This document shows positions 12,794 to 26,120 of a stretch of DNA of 64,000 nucleotides, piece by piece (positions within the stretch are counted from its first letter, which is position 1; every line of letters begins with the position of its first letter). The DNA comes from Sclerodactyla briareus (taxonomy: Eukaryota; Echinodermata; Holothuroidea; Dendrochirotida; Sclerodactylidae), in NCBI GenBank assembly GCA_026419785.1, contig JAODTK010000100.1, forward strand, positions 496,001 through 560,000, given 5' to 3'. Below the pieces are notes generated by a model. It was not told where the DNA came from, made no database searches, and was given only the letters and a program-made list of their open reading frames with translations. Both the position numbers and the translations under genes were made by a program.

Positions 12794-13610
12794 CAGTGTT
12801 GGAGGACTCGAGTCCGGTCTCGGTCTCGAGATTGATTTTGAAGGACTCCGGTCTCGGACCGGCCCTTGATGACTCGTTACTCGGACTCGGCTGTTGGGAC
12901 TTGGTCCGAGTCCAGGTTCAAGACCGCTCAGAAAAAATCCACAGGAAAATCCCGAACTTAGGTGTTATACTGCAGAAATTGACAGCGACATTGACAATCA
13001 TAAATGCGATGTACTGTCTTGTTGTCAATATCTCCAGAATTCACTCAAATCAAAACTGAAGTTATAGTTAATAGTACATTTCATTGACTAACAGCGCTTG
13101 TCGGAATGGCTGTCAGCAGGTGGCATCCTTATATGAGGTACTACACTATGGACGCCTGTCTATAAAGATGGATATTGATGTTCTTGAAAATGCCAATGAA
13201 AAAAATTACTTATGAAAAGTAGTATTGTCCAGAGTTTGACCAAACAATGTGGGAGTGGGTTCAGGGTGAGTTAGTATACATGAGTTGTTTAGGGCATTTA
13301 TTTTGTTAGTTTGGCCTGCTGAAATGCAATTTGCATTTACATTTGATGACTCAAACTGTAAAGCAAGTACGGGCAAACCCAATTTTGGAGAGGATGAAAA
13401 TGCCAACATTACAAAATACCCTGTTTGTGGGAGATGATGCAAAACAAATAACTGCAATAACTTGCTTCTTGAACCGAACCATATATTCTGTAAAATGCCA
13501 AGTTATAATAGGGAATGACTCGGCCAATGGACTTGACTCGGATGTTGAGGACCGGTCTTGACTCGGAGGTGAGGAATCGCTTGGACTGGTGGGACTCGAC
13601 TCCAACACTG
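12794..13610. mobile_element. Non-autonomous hAT-type element with GACTCG-rich ends, 817 bp
   Basis: Starts CAGTGTTGGAGGACTCGAGT and ends with GGGACTCGACTCCAACACTG, so the outermost bases CAGTGTTGG/CCAACACTG are inverted repeats. Both ends are full of GACTCGG-type words. The flanks ggtaaaat (12786-12793) and gtaaaaat (13611-13618) look like an aged 8 bp target duplication with a one-base slip. The open frames inside lie largely in the GACTCG-rich termini, and no transposase domain is visible. Confidence 0.85.
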
Positions 13611-13618
13611 GTAAAAAT

Positions 13619-16600
13619 CGCCCAGCGCCCACTTATTTTTGTCCCTGCATGGGTTACGTGTAGGACTAAGTAAGAGTAAGATGAGTAGGACTTGAGCCCT
13701 AGTAGTAACCCTAGGCGTAACAATAGTAGTTCAGTCTCCATTCAGCATTAGCTAGGCATTAGGTAACATTAGGGCGGCTAGGACTAGGCCCTAGGCTGAG
13801 TAACGTAATGGCCTTTCTTACATGAGCCCACTGTCAGTCATAGGTTCGGCTTAATGGGAAGATTAACGTACCTAAAGCTGGCTTCGTAGTATCACGCCAA
13901 CAGCACGAAAAACATTCCAGTTGTAGTCCGAACAATAAATAGCAAGAAATCCACACAGGCTCCTCGTTCCACCAAACGCAGTTGATGTTCACAAGTTGGG
14001 TTGACAGTTGCAGTTAGATGTACTGGGAGTGAGTGTGGCATGACCATGGACATATATGTCTGGGACCGACTTGTTCAGCGCAGGAGCTCTCGCAAGACTC
14101 GCGCGCGTTATCATACTCGACGAGTACGAGTACGCTCTGTCCTCGCGATATTATGCGATGGTGAGCACTTGGTCTTTAACTGTTCTGTTTTCCCCGAATC
14201 ATACGTGTGACTGACGATTTTTAAAGTTGACAAACAACTATCCAAGGAAGGAGTAAAAAGCTCGAAGGGGCACGGAAAATGGACAGTCACTCATTCTTTC
14301 TGGGTAGAAGATCCTTGAAAGTCAAGAAATGATCGCATATATTTTCTATCGGGCACCCCCTCAGTATCGCCGCTCCAGTGGCGTCGTGCCCATTGGGCCC
14401 CAGGGGAGTCGATCCTTTTGAAAAGTGGGGGGACACAATCGAATGCAAATGACCATCTAAGCGGAGCACCACTATCGGATGGCGCGACGCCGCACCAAGA
14501 AAATTTCAGATTTATACCCTCCAGATCGACGGAATCGGCAATGCAGGCTCAAGAGAACGCATCTCGGTGTTGTTTGAGTAAAGAAGACAAAAAGAGTTAT
14601 CATGTGCATAATAAGCGATTTACCGAATATCACACATGGTATTTCTTATTACGTTCTCTTCTCGGCTTTGTTGGCGCTGGGATTTCCAGGAGGTCTACCG
14701 AACGGTTCTGGTGGCCGGGGATCGAAGGGGACAAGCCATAGCGGACGGGGACCATTCCAGTTGGGAGCAGCAAATTTGTACCCGAATTTGACAGTCAGCT
14801 AACTGCCGAAAAACTACCGGCGCGGAGAATCGCGCGAAAAATTTGTGCATGTTTCGGGCATTATCGGAAAAGTCTGCAGGAAATTAGGCTTTTTGCCTTT
14901 TTCTTACCAAATTCCCCACGAATTTGAGCCCCAATTTTTCATATCAGAAAAATGGGGGGGGGGAGCGTCTGAGGGCCTCAAGGCTTCCTAAATTATTCGA
15001 GTGAACAGAATGAATCGAAAGCATTACATCGCAGATTAGCTACAACGCCTGGAAGAAAAAACGGCAGTGCGCGCGGCAAAACACTCGAAAAATTATGCAC
15101 TTTTTGCATTCGATTTAAATTTCGTGAGAACTCGGTTGGAAACATGGGTAATCCTCGACTTCGGCCCTTGTCGGGTCCAGATCTTCACCTGCGGGTCGCC
15201 CCTGGAATTAGTGGACTTAAAACAAATTCCAACCCGATTAGTGTTTGTTAGACAAAAATTAAATAAGTTTAAAAAAAAAATGATACAAAATCGGGCCATG
15301 GGCTATTATTTTTTCATTACGGTCCGGAAAAGTGTGCGGGGTACAAAACGATATGATACCCCCCCAATTTTTGAAAGTGGGGGACATGTCCACCCGTTCC
15401 CCCACCCGTCGCCCATGGGGGTATGGGGGGCCCGCCCCCCCCAAAAAAAATGGCAGAGGACGGTCATAAAATTGTTGTCATAATTTAAACTGAGAAATCG
15501 AAAATAGGATATAGGCCTATAGTCGATTGTTTTTTTTACAATCGTTGCGGATTTTCCCCACGCACCTCAAGCGGCCTCTGAGAAGGCCATAATTTGTTTC
15601 GGTAAGCTTCGCGGCAAACCAATGGTGTCGCTCTTCTTTCATAGGATATAATCGTATCAACATAATATTGCTAAAGTGGATTCTTTTTGTCAAATTTAGG
15701 TTTATTTCGATTCTTTTAATGAAAAATTCCCGGCAAGTCGCGCAGCTTGTGAGGGATCACGACCTGATTCATGACGTGGCCACACTTATTTAGGTCACTA
15801 CTTTGTCTGGACCATCTGAAACCATCATTGGGATCCAATGGTAATCCTCGTGATGCATTAACAAAGGGTAAAAGGAAGTGAATTGTAGCCAGAAGCCTAT
15901 CAACTGGATATGTTCGAGATGCATTTAGGATAAAAAAGTTGGAAGTTTTTGGAAATTTCAGGGGTGCTGCTTCTACTTCCATAAGGAAAGTGGGAAATTT
16001 CTTTTCCTGCACCTGACAACATTTGTATAACAGTTTAGCGACGCTCCGAACTCGTGTGGCGCTCGGCCTTAAATAAGTATTCCGACCACTGACCCCCCAC
16101 CCCCCCCCCATTACTTTGGGTTTGCACGACCCCTGGCTAGCCAGATTTTCAGTGAAGGGGAGGTGGTGGCGGGCTGAACTACTCTTTTCTTAGGGACGCC
16201 ATGCCACATCCTTAAGCTAGCGCCATCACCAGTTGGCCGCGTAGCGCGCACACGAAAATTAGCAAATGGCTGCTCGATCAATGGTACTTTTCTGAGCATA
16301 TTTTGGAGAAAATGCAGTGGGATAGCCACAGTTTTTCGAAATTGCGAATGTGTCATTCATACGAATAAATAAACTTGGCCCTAAAAAACAAGTCACAAAA
16401 AATTTGCCTGATCTACATTTTCCCTGAATTCATGTTCAGCTAGGTCTTTCTTTTTCTACGACCACACTAGCACTATTTCGCGCGGAGCGCGTGAGCTTCA
16501 CCACATTGTGCCTGTTTGATAGAAAAGATTGTGAACTCAGTAAATATTTGAGGTGATCCTTCACTTTTTCTTTAAAATCAATATCCCTGTTTTCAGGCTG

Positions 16601-17989
16601 ATGCTTGATTTCATACATTTCCCAATATCTTGTAATTCTATTTCTTGCATTTCCAGGCATAGGCAGCTGTTGGTGCAATATAGCAAACCTAAACACCCAG
16701 TGTGCTTTGCGCATTTTGCGTTTCAACCTGCCAGGGTCTTAGGTAACTGCGGGAAATGTTTTGCATTTTCAGGTGGTCGTTGATTCAACTGAATCGGGGG
16801 CAATATATTCACACCGAACCAGGGAACCCACGCAGATGGGAGACCATGCTGGGGGTGGGGGTGACGGGCTACTGGCAGATCACGATCCGCTTCCTCAGTC
16901 GAATTTGTGTTATCATTTCGTTCAGTGAAAACGTAGGAGTAGAGAACCGCTTGTAGTACCGGTTAGTGCTTCATCTGCGCGGTCTTCTAGTCTTGCCTCG
17001 TTTTACCTTTCTCAAATCGTGACTTGGGCATTTCTTATTTTGAGATGTTCAAGAGGAGTTTGGCTGAGGAGCGATGGGGGAATAAATTGTGGGGCTGGGA
17101 CCGACTATTGAGCGGACGCGCCACTAATTGGTGGCGCGCATCGTACAAATGAATTTTGAGCCTGAGAGACCCCATGGACAGGAAATGTACTTCCTAAGCC
17201 ATTTGAGGCTGTTAGAACCTTTTCCATATGGTTCTCATGTTCTGGAAATTTGTATTCCGAGGAATTAGAAAGTGATCTCCTGAGTTTTTCTCAATTCTTG
17301 CCCGCCGGGCACGTCATGGGGACCGCCATATAATGTAAGGGCAGTATAGGAAGATCCTTGTTCATTGGCCTTGAACTGTTCAAGTTAGTCAGTTAGTTGC
17401 ACGGAAAAACAAGCTTTTTATATTCATATAATACTTAAAAAAAGGGAGTTTAGGAACCAGCCCATCACTCCCGAATTTTGGAGCTTGCACGCAGTTGACG
17501 TGAAACAAGGAAGCGATTGACCGCGAGCTCGAACGCAAAAAAAAAAAATCAGTGTAGTGTTAAAATCCAGGTATCGGGCGCGAATATCAACGATTCAAAT
17601 CTTTTCCCCTTATTCAACTAGTCCAGTATTCCGCCCATTCGTAGTCGGTATTCTGCCATGAATTTTAGTCTTCGATCATTTCCCATTTCTCAGGAACAGA
17701 TTACTTTCTGGCCTATACCTATTCAACTAACCAATTCCTTGATGTTCGTACTGAACCACGGGAGTGACTGTAACTAAACCGAGTCATTGAATCAATACCC
17801 GTACCCAATAAAAAACCCAACGCCAATGCAGTAGTGCTTCTACAAAAAATATTCAAATATGCCTAAAGTGGAACCTGCCCGTCCGGATTATATGATATTG
17901 GGCCTACCAAGATAGTTAGGCAGTATCTTTTGCGCAGTAGAGTTTCGAGGACACCGCGGATAGAAACAGATCCCCTATTACCGCTCCAG
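13619..17989. other. No recognised gene; scattered unassigned open frames
   Basis: Open frames include 15067-15483 plus (138 codons) and a cluster on the minus strand at 15716-16111 (131 codons), 16111-16356 (81) and 16436-16726 (96). The minus-strand cluster is nearly contiguous and could be the remains of one coding region, but I see no motif that names it. A G/C-homopolymer-rich patch lies at 15,360-15,450. The CAGTGGCG word at 14,377 resembles a transposon start, but I found no partner end. Confidence 0.4.
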
Positions 17990-18770
17990 GTTCCACATGG
18001 CAACATGATCGTTTGTAAGAGGATTTGTGATTATTTCAAAGAAAAAATAGAAATGGTGACTCCCACCAATCAGATTCTTTCCGTTCAATCTACCCGAATT
18101 CCGGCTTTAAGCATTCCTCCACCCACTTCAAAAATAAGTCATCAATTCCATGTGCTTGTAGTTTAGCAAAAGTCTTCTTATGGGGAACTGTGTCGAAAGC
18201 CTTATGGAAATCTAGTTACACCACATCAATGGTATTCCCATCATCTATAAATTACTCATTAACGTATCCCAGTACTCCAACATATGAGTGACACATGAAC
18301 GGCCTATCCTGAAGCCAGCGGTGTTAACAGTAAGTCATTTTATTCTAATTGTCGAATATTGCATCCAGCAATATCATCTCCATACTTTCCAGAAACATAA
18401 AATCAATTGATGTTAGATTAACAGGTCTGTAGTTTGAGACGTTTGAGTGATCTCCTTTTTTGTATCATTAGTTGTGCGTTTGCCAGTTTCCATTCTGAAG
18501 GAATCTTTGTTGTTTCTAGGACTCTCAAAGATCATCGCACAATGAACCAGGAAGTTCTTTTGCCATTTCTTAAAAAGTCGGGCTTTAGATTGCTGGACCA
18601 GCAGCCTTCCCCTTCAATGCTTTTGCAACTTATCGGCCCCAGGGTTTCTGTTATTCTGGACTGTTCTAAATACAAGTCTACGTCTCTGCTCGTAAAATTC
18701 CTGTTAATTCTGGAACATTGCTGTCTTCTCCTGTTAAATACTGAACTGAAGAACTTGTTCAAGTGAAGCA
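17990..18770 (-). mobile_element. LINE fragment (CR1/Jockey type), reverse transcriptase core
   Basis: On the minus strand, from right to left, the sequence gives LETTKIPSEWKLAN, SNVSNYRPVNLTSI, GFRIGRSCVTHMLEY, LDFHKAFDTVPHKKTF and LFLKWVEE, then a short RVxLNGK block. These are consecutive conserved blocks of a LINE reverse transcriptase up to, but not clearly including, the VPQGSVLGP block. Stops and frame changes show that it is dead. Both ends are truncated. Its sequence is distinct from family A and from the 44.6 kb LINE, so it represents another family. Confidence 0.85.
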
Positions 18771-18966
18771 GCAGTCCTCTTGTCGTTTAATAATTTGGGA
18801 AGTGGGAATTGGGGTAATTAACTGGTTTGATAAAAATTTAATCACACTATGCAAACAATATGGAACTCGCCTAGCGAGTAGCATACCCTCCACCCACCAA
18901 GTTTTTCAACTTGATCGCATCTACGGTTTAGAAATTATGACTGAACCATGACCGAACAGACACGGG

Positions 18967-19023
18967 GCGAACGGACGAACGAACGAACGAAGTGTCAACG
19001 AACGAACGAACGAACGAACGACG
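18967..19023. repeat. (GAAC)n microsatellite
   Basis: Two runs of CGAA/GAAC tetramers separated by AGTGTCAACG. Confidence 0.95.
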
Positions 19024-20879
19024 ACGGATTCATGATAACTTGTAGAAGCTGCTCACCCGCACTAAAAGGTGGAGGGGTGCGGATCCTTGCTGAGTACGAA
19101 GTGACCACGGGTGGTCCACGGATACTGTCGACTAATAGGAGCGGCTTCAGGCGCTACCTGGCATAATTGTCAGTTCGAGATATAATCTACACCGTACCAT
19201 ACCTGATGGTAAGCCATAGCCTCCCGGGCGCGCTATTCCAATTCCACACATGGGTCCGGCCTGCACTTTTGGCACAGGCCTGCGAGCCGATACACCATTT
19301 CCACATGAATCATCGACGCAAGCCCAATGCATGATGAGTTTTCAGCCGACTTGAAATACCCCCCACTTTGCAAAAAGAAAACACTAGGAAACCCATCCCT
19401 CGTAATTAAAATATGTTAACGCTAATAATATGAAAAAAAACAAAAAATTGGATCGAGCGGTGATGCGAGTTGGTGATGATCCCGGTTGAAGTGTAAAGGA
19501 CATCGCCAGATATATACCATTGGTATATTACGATATAATGTGATAGTACAGTGTCGATACCTGGTGCCTTCAAAATCCGACACCACTCATAAGTCTGCAT
19601 TTCAGCAGCCTGTCCGCGCTTCAATAAATTTCTGTTTTTTGTATGATAACATATGACAAATTCAGGATCAGGAAGGGTTATTACAATACTCATCCAATCG
19701 ACGATAACTATACCAACGTGGTCAGGGAAACGCATTTTTACAGGGGCCCTGTGCCTCATTACTGTCATAATCCCCTCCTTCAGATCCTCACGTGTGGCGT
19801 GTCCGGGGACCAGAGGATTTTTTTTTATATCGACCTCTCCAGTCCTCCCTTGTGAATTTGATATAGTTTTCGCTCGATCGAACTACTGAGCGCTAAACTT
19901 TTTGGGGGCGTGATGGGTACTTCGATACTTTACTAAGACAAATCCGTCATTTATTCCTTTACATAGTACTTCTCCATGAACATAATGTACGGAGTCTCAG
20001 TCAGGAAAGTCGATAAGAAACAAGCGAAACATGCACGTGGATATATATAGGCTTACAATCTGGGACAAAACTCTTTGAATTCCTGATACGCCTGAACTCC
20101 GATTGCGATAATGCATGGCTGCATTCTACTACCACCCCGCCCCTCTTCCGACCATGTTGGATTTCTCACTTACCAGCCGACTCAACATTGAAGGGGGTGG
20201 ATCGGGTATCATGTTAACTAGTGTGTAGCAGTATGGAGCGTGAATAATTATCATCTCAACGGTCCCTAAGGCCGGATGAGATATTGTATAGTTTGCCATT
20301 TCCCCTATATTTACTGTTGCTGGTTGCCAGTGCAACGGTTGCTATGGTAACCCTAGTAAGTGGTTAGGAACTATCCATTGAGGGGACCCCGTTAGTTGAG
20401 GTGCACTCGCGAAAGTGTCCGTTCGTGTGTTTGCATGTGTGTGTGCGTGGTGTGTGTTTGTGTGTGTGTTGTGCGTTTCCGTTTCCGTCAGATTTACATG
20501 TTTTCTTGTGTGCAAATATCTCTATTTTGGGGTGGCTGAACATATAGAATTGGGCGAAAGCTATGAAAAATTGTGAATTTGGAGGCAAAAAGCCACATTT
20601 GCGGAGCAATTTTCTCATTTCAATCAATTTTTTACTATTTTTCAAGATATCTGCTGATTCCAATGGCGATGATTTCGAACTTTGTAACACTGTGAAAAGG
20701 CACAAATTACAACTTTCCCCATGCATCAGCGTAAAAATTACCAAAATGTGGAATTTTTAGGGAAAAAGTTTGATTTTGGCAAATTTGGGAATTTTTTTGA
20801 ATCTGTTCTGTTTTCTTCAGTATACTTAGAGATTGGGAAGTCTGAAGGTTTCCAAATTTTAGAACAAGGTACAACATAT
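19024..20879. other. No recognised gene; includes a (GT)n tract
   Basis: Contains a GT-rich tract at about 20,424-20,475. The open frame at 19406-19768 (minus, 120 codons) has no domain I recognise, and the 126-codon frame at 20364-20744 (minus) overlaps the GT tract and is probably an artefact. Confidence 0.5.
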
Positions 20880-22318
20880 CAAAACAATTCGTCTACTCAT
20901 CTGGTATTCCAGTTCTTTATTAGTTGGCGTTGTGTACCGTTTTCCAATAGCTTCTGAAGACAACTACTCGTCTCCTTTCCTACATGCTTGTCGAAGTTTC
21001 TAGGAAGGGACAATCAGTATGGGTGATTTCAATTATCCAGATAATTCTTGTTCCGATGGTACTAGTGCCGTATGACTAATCTCTTGGAATTTATGGAAGA
21101 TGTGACATGTTCTGTTGACAACGGCAATGCTTTTGATTGATTGTCCTGGACTTTCAGAAGCCTTTGACAAGGTTTCTCATGCCGCTCCTGCTCAAAGTTG
21201 GAGAGCTTGGCATTGAGGGGAATTTCCTTAAGTTGATTCGTGAGTGGCTTCATATAGGGAACAACGAGTTGTCATTTACTGGGTCGGTCGTCTTCTTGGA
21301 AAAAGGTCACTGGTGGTGTTGCCCAGGGATCGGTTCTCGGGGTCCGTTCACTCTTTCTGGCGTATTTGACGATCTTGGAAGGTTCTGTTCATTCCAGGTT
21401 AAGAAGTTCGCAGAGACGATACCAAGTTGTATCGGGAGGTCGGTTCGAATGATGATCTGAATTGTTCAAAGGGATCTGTATAATTCCAATGTCTTTTCGA
21501 CTGGCAAATGTTTTTCAATGTCGACATTGGGCGAAGTTATGCCTGTTGGTTTCCCAATCGAAACGCTTCGTTCAAGTTAATGGGGCAAAATATTCGAGTA
21601 GGGTGCTTCAGAAAAAGACCTTGGGGTTTGTTTTGATTCTTCTTTGAAAAACCTTTCAAGCATGTGCCGAAGCTTCTAGAAGAGTAACTGATTCTTGGCT
21701 TGATTAGACGTCACTTCAGTTTTTTCCTTGACAATGATTTGTTGTCAGCCTGTTTACGCACCTGGTGAGACCCGCACTCCTTGAGATTCTGTACAAGTGT
21801 GGAATCCCTACTTAGCAAAAGACAAGCAGGTTATTGAAAACGTTCAGCGTAGGGCAACTATAATGATGACTGTCTGAAAAATTTATCCTACGAGGAACGA
21901 TTAAGGCGGTCGTCTCGGTCTAACTACCATGGAGCTAGGCGGGATTGGGGTACTCCTGATTCAGGTTTTCAAAATTGTCCATTCGGACTCTATGGCCTTT
22001 CCTATCCACTACTTCTTTGAATTTTCCATGTTACTGCAAATAGAAGCCACAGTCTCACGCTTTCGCTGACCAAGCGCTGCAATTTGGACATTCGTAAATA
22101 TTTCTTCTCGGCAGAGAGTGATCAATGAGTTGAATTGTCTTCCTGCAATGTTGTTCTCTCTAAGCGTGTGAATGCATTCAAGAAAGTCTTGATTTATTTT
22201 TCAGATCAACGGGCGAATTAATTAGTGGTTTGGTTCATTTTTCGTTCCTGGGATGTTTTTGCTCCGGGGTCGTTTATGAGGAATTTGTCCTTCCTGACCC
22301 TTATTCATAAACTAAACA
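20880..22318 (+). mobile_element. CR1/Jockey-type LINE, family A copy 2, internally deleted
   Basis: The left part holds endonuclease-domain remnants: a VYRxP-like word near 20,930 and MGDFNYPDNS from 21,019, matching the conserved GDFN-P motif of APE-type LINE endonucleases. At about 21,065-21,075 it jumps straight to TNLLEFMED of the reverse transcriptase. From there it follows copy 1 closely: AFDKVSHA near 21,165, LIREWLHIGNNELS near 21,235, a diverged VPQGSVLG block near 21,315, and on to a near-identical 3' end with an ACTAAAC tail at about 22,303-22,320. Stops and frame changes occur throughout. It is a non-functional, internally shortened copy. Confidence 0.88.
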
Positions 22319-22326
22319 AACTAATG

Positions 22327-22915
22327 GAAATGGTAAGAATGTTGACAGTGATGTGGTCACTGAGCTCTCGTAAATACGTCCGGGATTGTGAACTGATCGT
22401 ACCATGCACAGTAGCCAGAACGGTGTCATCTGTGGAATGGCTCACATCATGACAACAATTATAAGGACAAAAAGTAAAAAAATCCAGGGTTGACACTGGC
22501 GCTCTAATCTTGTTGTAAGCGAGTCTTTCTCAAGAACTTTTAATCTGAAAAGTATGGATTATGAGCAGAAATCACACCTTAGAATACCCTACGTTGCGTC
22601 CCAAATTGCGTGTGAGAAGCTCGAATTCTCAGAATTTCCAAAGCGAGGGGTGTCCCCTCCCCTCTACCCCTCCCCATAACTTTTGAATCACTACCGTGCT
22701 CCCCTGTCACCTGAATCCTGCCTAAGACACTGATTGCGACGGGTTGATCCCAAGAGTCACTCATGTGATGGGCAAAAACCTGATTACAACCTCATTCACC
22801 ATTTTCACATACAGAATCTGAGTTACCTAATCCACATTCCGATTTGTATAACAAACTTCCCAATAAGGTACCGGTATGCAATCTTTCTTCGTTATCCCTC
22901 ATATTCTTCTGCGAC
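22327..22915. repeat. Unnamed dispersed repeat R1, copy 1
   Basis: Aligns in the same orientation with 33,066-33,540 through blocks such as GGTGTCATCTGTGGAATG, ATGGATTATGA, GAAATCACACCT, GACGGGTTG and ACCGGTATGCAAT. This copy has roughly 80 bp (about 22,765-22,845) that the other lacks. No coding frame or transposon end was found. Confidence 0.75.
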
Positions 22916-22963
22916 TGCCATAAAATACTATCTAAAAGAAATTCGAATCGAACTCCACCGTCT

Positions 22964-23100
22964 TCCCCCCTCCCCCCCCCCCCCGAACTCCCACCTTCCC
23001 CCTCCCCCGACTCCCCTCCCCCCCCGAACATCTCCTCGCACTCCCCCCCCCCCCCCCTCCCCCACCCCCCCCTCCTCCCCCCCCCAACTCCCCCCAAATT
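22964..23100. repeat. C/T-rich low-complexity tract
   Basis: About 135 bp almost entirely C and T with several C runs. It produces spurious proline- or glycine-rich frames on both strands. Confidence 0.95.
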
Positions 23101-23889
23101 TTAACCATACCCCTCCTCCATGATCCGCAGTTGTACTTTGGCACAAGTTATAACTGGGTTCGTCTGCATACATCATCGCACGAACGCGTGAGACGCTATT
23201 ATGCAAGCCCTCGAGTGGTGATAATAGACATTGACATGGAAGGCCCTAGAAAAGAACCTTGGGGCACAGAGCAATCCATGGAGATCCGTTTCAAATACGC
23301 AATTGCCAATGGCAACAATTTGCCGATGACCACGGTGAAGGTACTTTACACAACACCACGATAGAGCATGCATCACATAATCCGTCGCGATCTCGTAACG
23401 ATCGAGTAGAGTCGGGTGGTCGACGGTGTCCTAAGGCAGCCTGAGAGTAAGCAGAAGAGAATAGGCCTACATCGGCCGGCTGATCAACAGCTCGCAAGAT
23501 ATCGTTCTGTACACGGCACAGCGCGTTTCGTGCTGACGTTTTTTTTTTTTTTGGTAGCCAACGTCAGCCCTAGTTTCTCCAATCGCACCATCGGAAATGG
23601 ATCGGGCATTACTTTCCTTCAAGTGATACCACCCATCATGCTACCTTCTTCTTCAAGTATATTCAACTGAAAACCTGTCCTCATTTCTGTCAATGATATA
23701 ACCTTTCAGTGTTGAAAGGGAGTGGCGCGACTCACAAATCTTTGGATGACTCCTCTTGAAATTAAAAAAGACCTCTAGTATGAACAACTACTATTTAAAC
23801 TTATTCATGAATGGGTAACTATTATATGTTCAAATATTACATGCTTGTGTTTTTTAGATCTGATCTAACAGCTTTCACAGGATCTGTCT
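23101..23889. other. No recognised feature
   Basis: Short overlapping frames of 60-85 codons at 23131-23670, none with a motif. A T12 run sits near 23,540. Confidence 0.5.
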
Positions 23890-24365
23890 TCATTCCCTTG
23901 ATCAACAACAGCAATAGGATTTATCCTCGCCATATGACAAAAACCCACCTACTGAAGTTGATACATGTTTGTATTCTTCAGATATCGTGCTGACAAGCTT
24001 CTCATTGTTGTTCTCCTCTTCTTGGAATTGACCTTGACCTAACGCCAAAAACAATAGGTTCATCCTCACTATATGTACAGGGTTCGTGCACCTACTCAAT
24101 TTGAACTTCATGTTGTACTTGTTACTTCAGAATGGTACTGAAAACCTTTTTACGGGTTGCCCTTTCATGACCTTGAAACTCACACTAACTTAATGGAGGG
24201 TTATCCTCACCATATATGCACCGACCTACCTAATTTGAACTCCTTCGCATGTTTTCGCGTTCTTCAGGTATCGTGCGGACAAAGAGTGTCTCACCACACA
24301 TGCCTTCTCACATACGCACATACACACACTACGCACGGTGCATGATTGCATCCCTTTTGCTTCCG
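23890..24365 (+). repeat. Dispersed repeat family C, about 2.5 tandem units
   Basis: Repeated blocks of the form AATAGG.TTCATCCTCAC, CCTACCTAATTTGAAC and TTCTTCAG.TATCGTGCTGAC occur at about 23,914, 24,055 and 24,205. They end in a CA-rich stretch and GCACGGTGCATGA.TGCAT. The same order and the same end recur at 51.2 kb and, more diverged, at 54.8 kb. Confidence 0.75.
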
Positions 24366-26120
24366 GCAAGCTCAAAACGTGTCATGAGCATGTTTGGTTT
24401 TTGTGTTGTGGGGTGGGATGAGGTCCGATCGACACTTCTCCCCGACTCTTCATCGACAAACTATGAGCTTGATCCATGTCTTATCTTGAAATATCGTGTT
24501 CACGAGGCTTTTCACATTGTGACCTCTTCTGACCTCTTCTGGACCTCTTCTGACTTGACTCCTCATGGATGAGTGCCACATTGTCCAGCAATCACTCGTC
24601 TGTTCTTTCCTCGTCTAGTGGCTAGATGATTTGATGCAGAATGTATTTGATCTCAACTTGCTCCCAGGAATGTCGATTTACACCCGCTCTAAACGTGCGA
24701 TCAGTGGAAATCCTGATTCGACCACTCTCTCGGAACTTGGAGGAGCTCAGAATTCAAGTTCATTGGGTGACTTCAGACAACGACCGACAAGCCTCATTCC
24801 AAATATCCCGTAATAAACCCATTAACAGCGAAACCCCTATTAAGACCAAGACTTGCTCAGCGCACTGCAAGTTAAAACAGCCACGTCGATGACAGGATGT
24901 TTTGGTTGAATAGCGACACTGATACCTTCATTTGGAAGGGGGGGGGGAGAGAAAGGGCCAACGCAAGCCAGAGCAATTGTTTGTGTGGATAGACGTATGT
25001 ATTTTATGTTCTTGGGACTCCCCGACCCCCAGTGGTTGTCGACGTTGGTGAGCAGCGTCGGGATTCCCCTCTCTAGCATGTGGCCATATGGTGATGACTG
25101 GTTTTCACTTTATATACTCGTAGGAAGAAATAATTAAAACGACCAGAAAAAGAATATTTCATTTCACTTTATGACAGCAATCCACCAATTTTCCTTATTA
25201 TATGGATCCCCTCATACCAATAATCACTGTATTCGCTGGAAGATGACTGCCCGCCAGATGATTATTCTTCGCCTCATTCTCAAGTCTTCTGGCAACTATA
25301 CCTATACGTGCAATTGTTCTCGACTCCCTGTGCCGTCACTTTCTGATGACGTCACCTGTAACGCCACGAGAATGGATTAATACTGACCCAGGACGATGAA
25401 ATTATAAAGCTATACTAACCTCGATCATCAAAATAAATATTTCTCTCCAGAGACGGGCCTCTTACTAACGGAAACGAATAATGATTTAGTCTTAAAATAC
25501 TTGATAGTATAACTGACTGTTAACCGTATAAATCGACCACCAGAGCAGGTTGGTTGAAACATACTAAATGCCGATTACACACCTCTTTACACCAACAGGT
25601 GAAATATTTCGAAGGTTTACTATTTCACTGCAATTTTGAGTATGATTGTCTGTCTTTTAAAAGGTCCTCTGTTCATTTGAGGGATACCTTCCAATTTGGT
25701 GCCAAATGTCACACACTTTATAGGTCAATCACATTCACTGGGCATATGGCCAGGCTGGGTCGGTGAATAGCTGTAAATTAAACTAAAATACAAGAAATTA
25801 CAATTGACACTGTCAATTGTGAGTATGGGCTTGTCAATTGACAGCCCATCCCTCATTATTTGTCCGGGTTCATCAGGAATGGCACCCGATACGTAGCTGT
25901 TACTGGCGATATACCAGTGGCGTGGTTTTCTGTATCAAATCATTCAAGGTTTGGTCCTGTGACAGATTTCTTCGTTTAACCTACCAGCAGGCCCTATTTT
26001 CATGTAAGGCCCTGCCAGGCATACTGGAATTTACGTTCCAGGGAAGGGACAGGATAAGATCAGGTAAGGGATACTGAGTGTTGCCATGGACCACGATTGC
26101 ACGAGCCTGTCTATACTTAC
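24366..26120. other. No recognised gene
   Basis: Contains CTCTTCTGACCTCTTCTGGA-type short duplications at 24,520-24,550 and a G10 run at 24,939. Open frames (24249-24572, 24840-25079 minus, 25838-26077) carry no motif I trust. Confidence 0.45.

Noticed and set aside
14377-15430. CAGTGGCG at 14,377 with GTGGGGGGACA words near both ends, as a possible transposon
   Set aside because: The shared words are in direct, not inverted, orientation and there is no target duplication.
16820-16870. CAGATGGGAGACCATGCTGGG resembling the 5S rRNA internal region
   Set aside because: Only about 20 bases match; the rest of a 5S gene is absent and the flanks do not fold as 5S RNA.
22734-23206. Proline- or glycine-rich frames on both strands
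   Set aside because: They are translations of a C/T-rich low-complexity tract.
25171-25380. SGNYTYTC as an immunoglobulin-domain end
   Set aside because: The match is eight residues with no second cysteine/tryptophan framework and no splice context.
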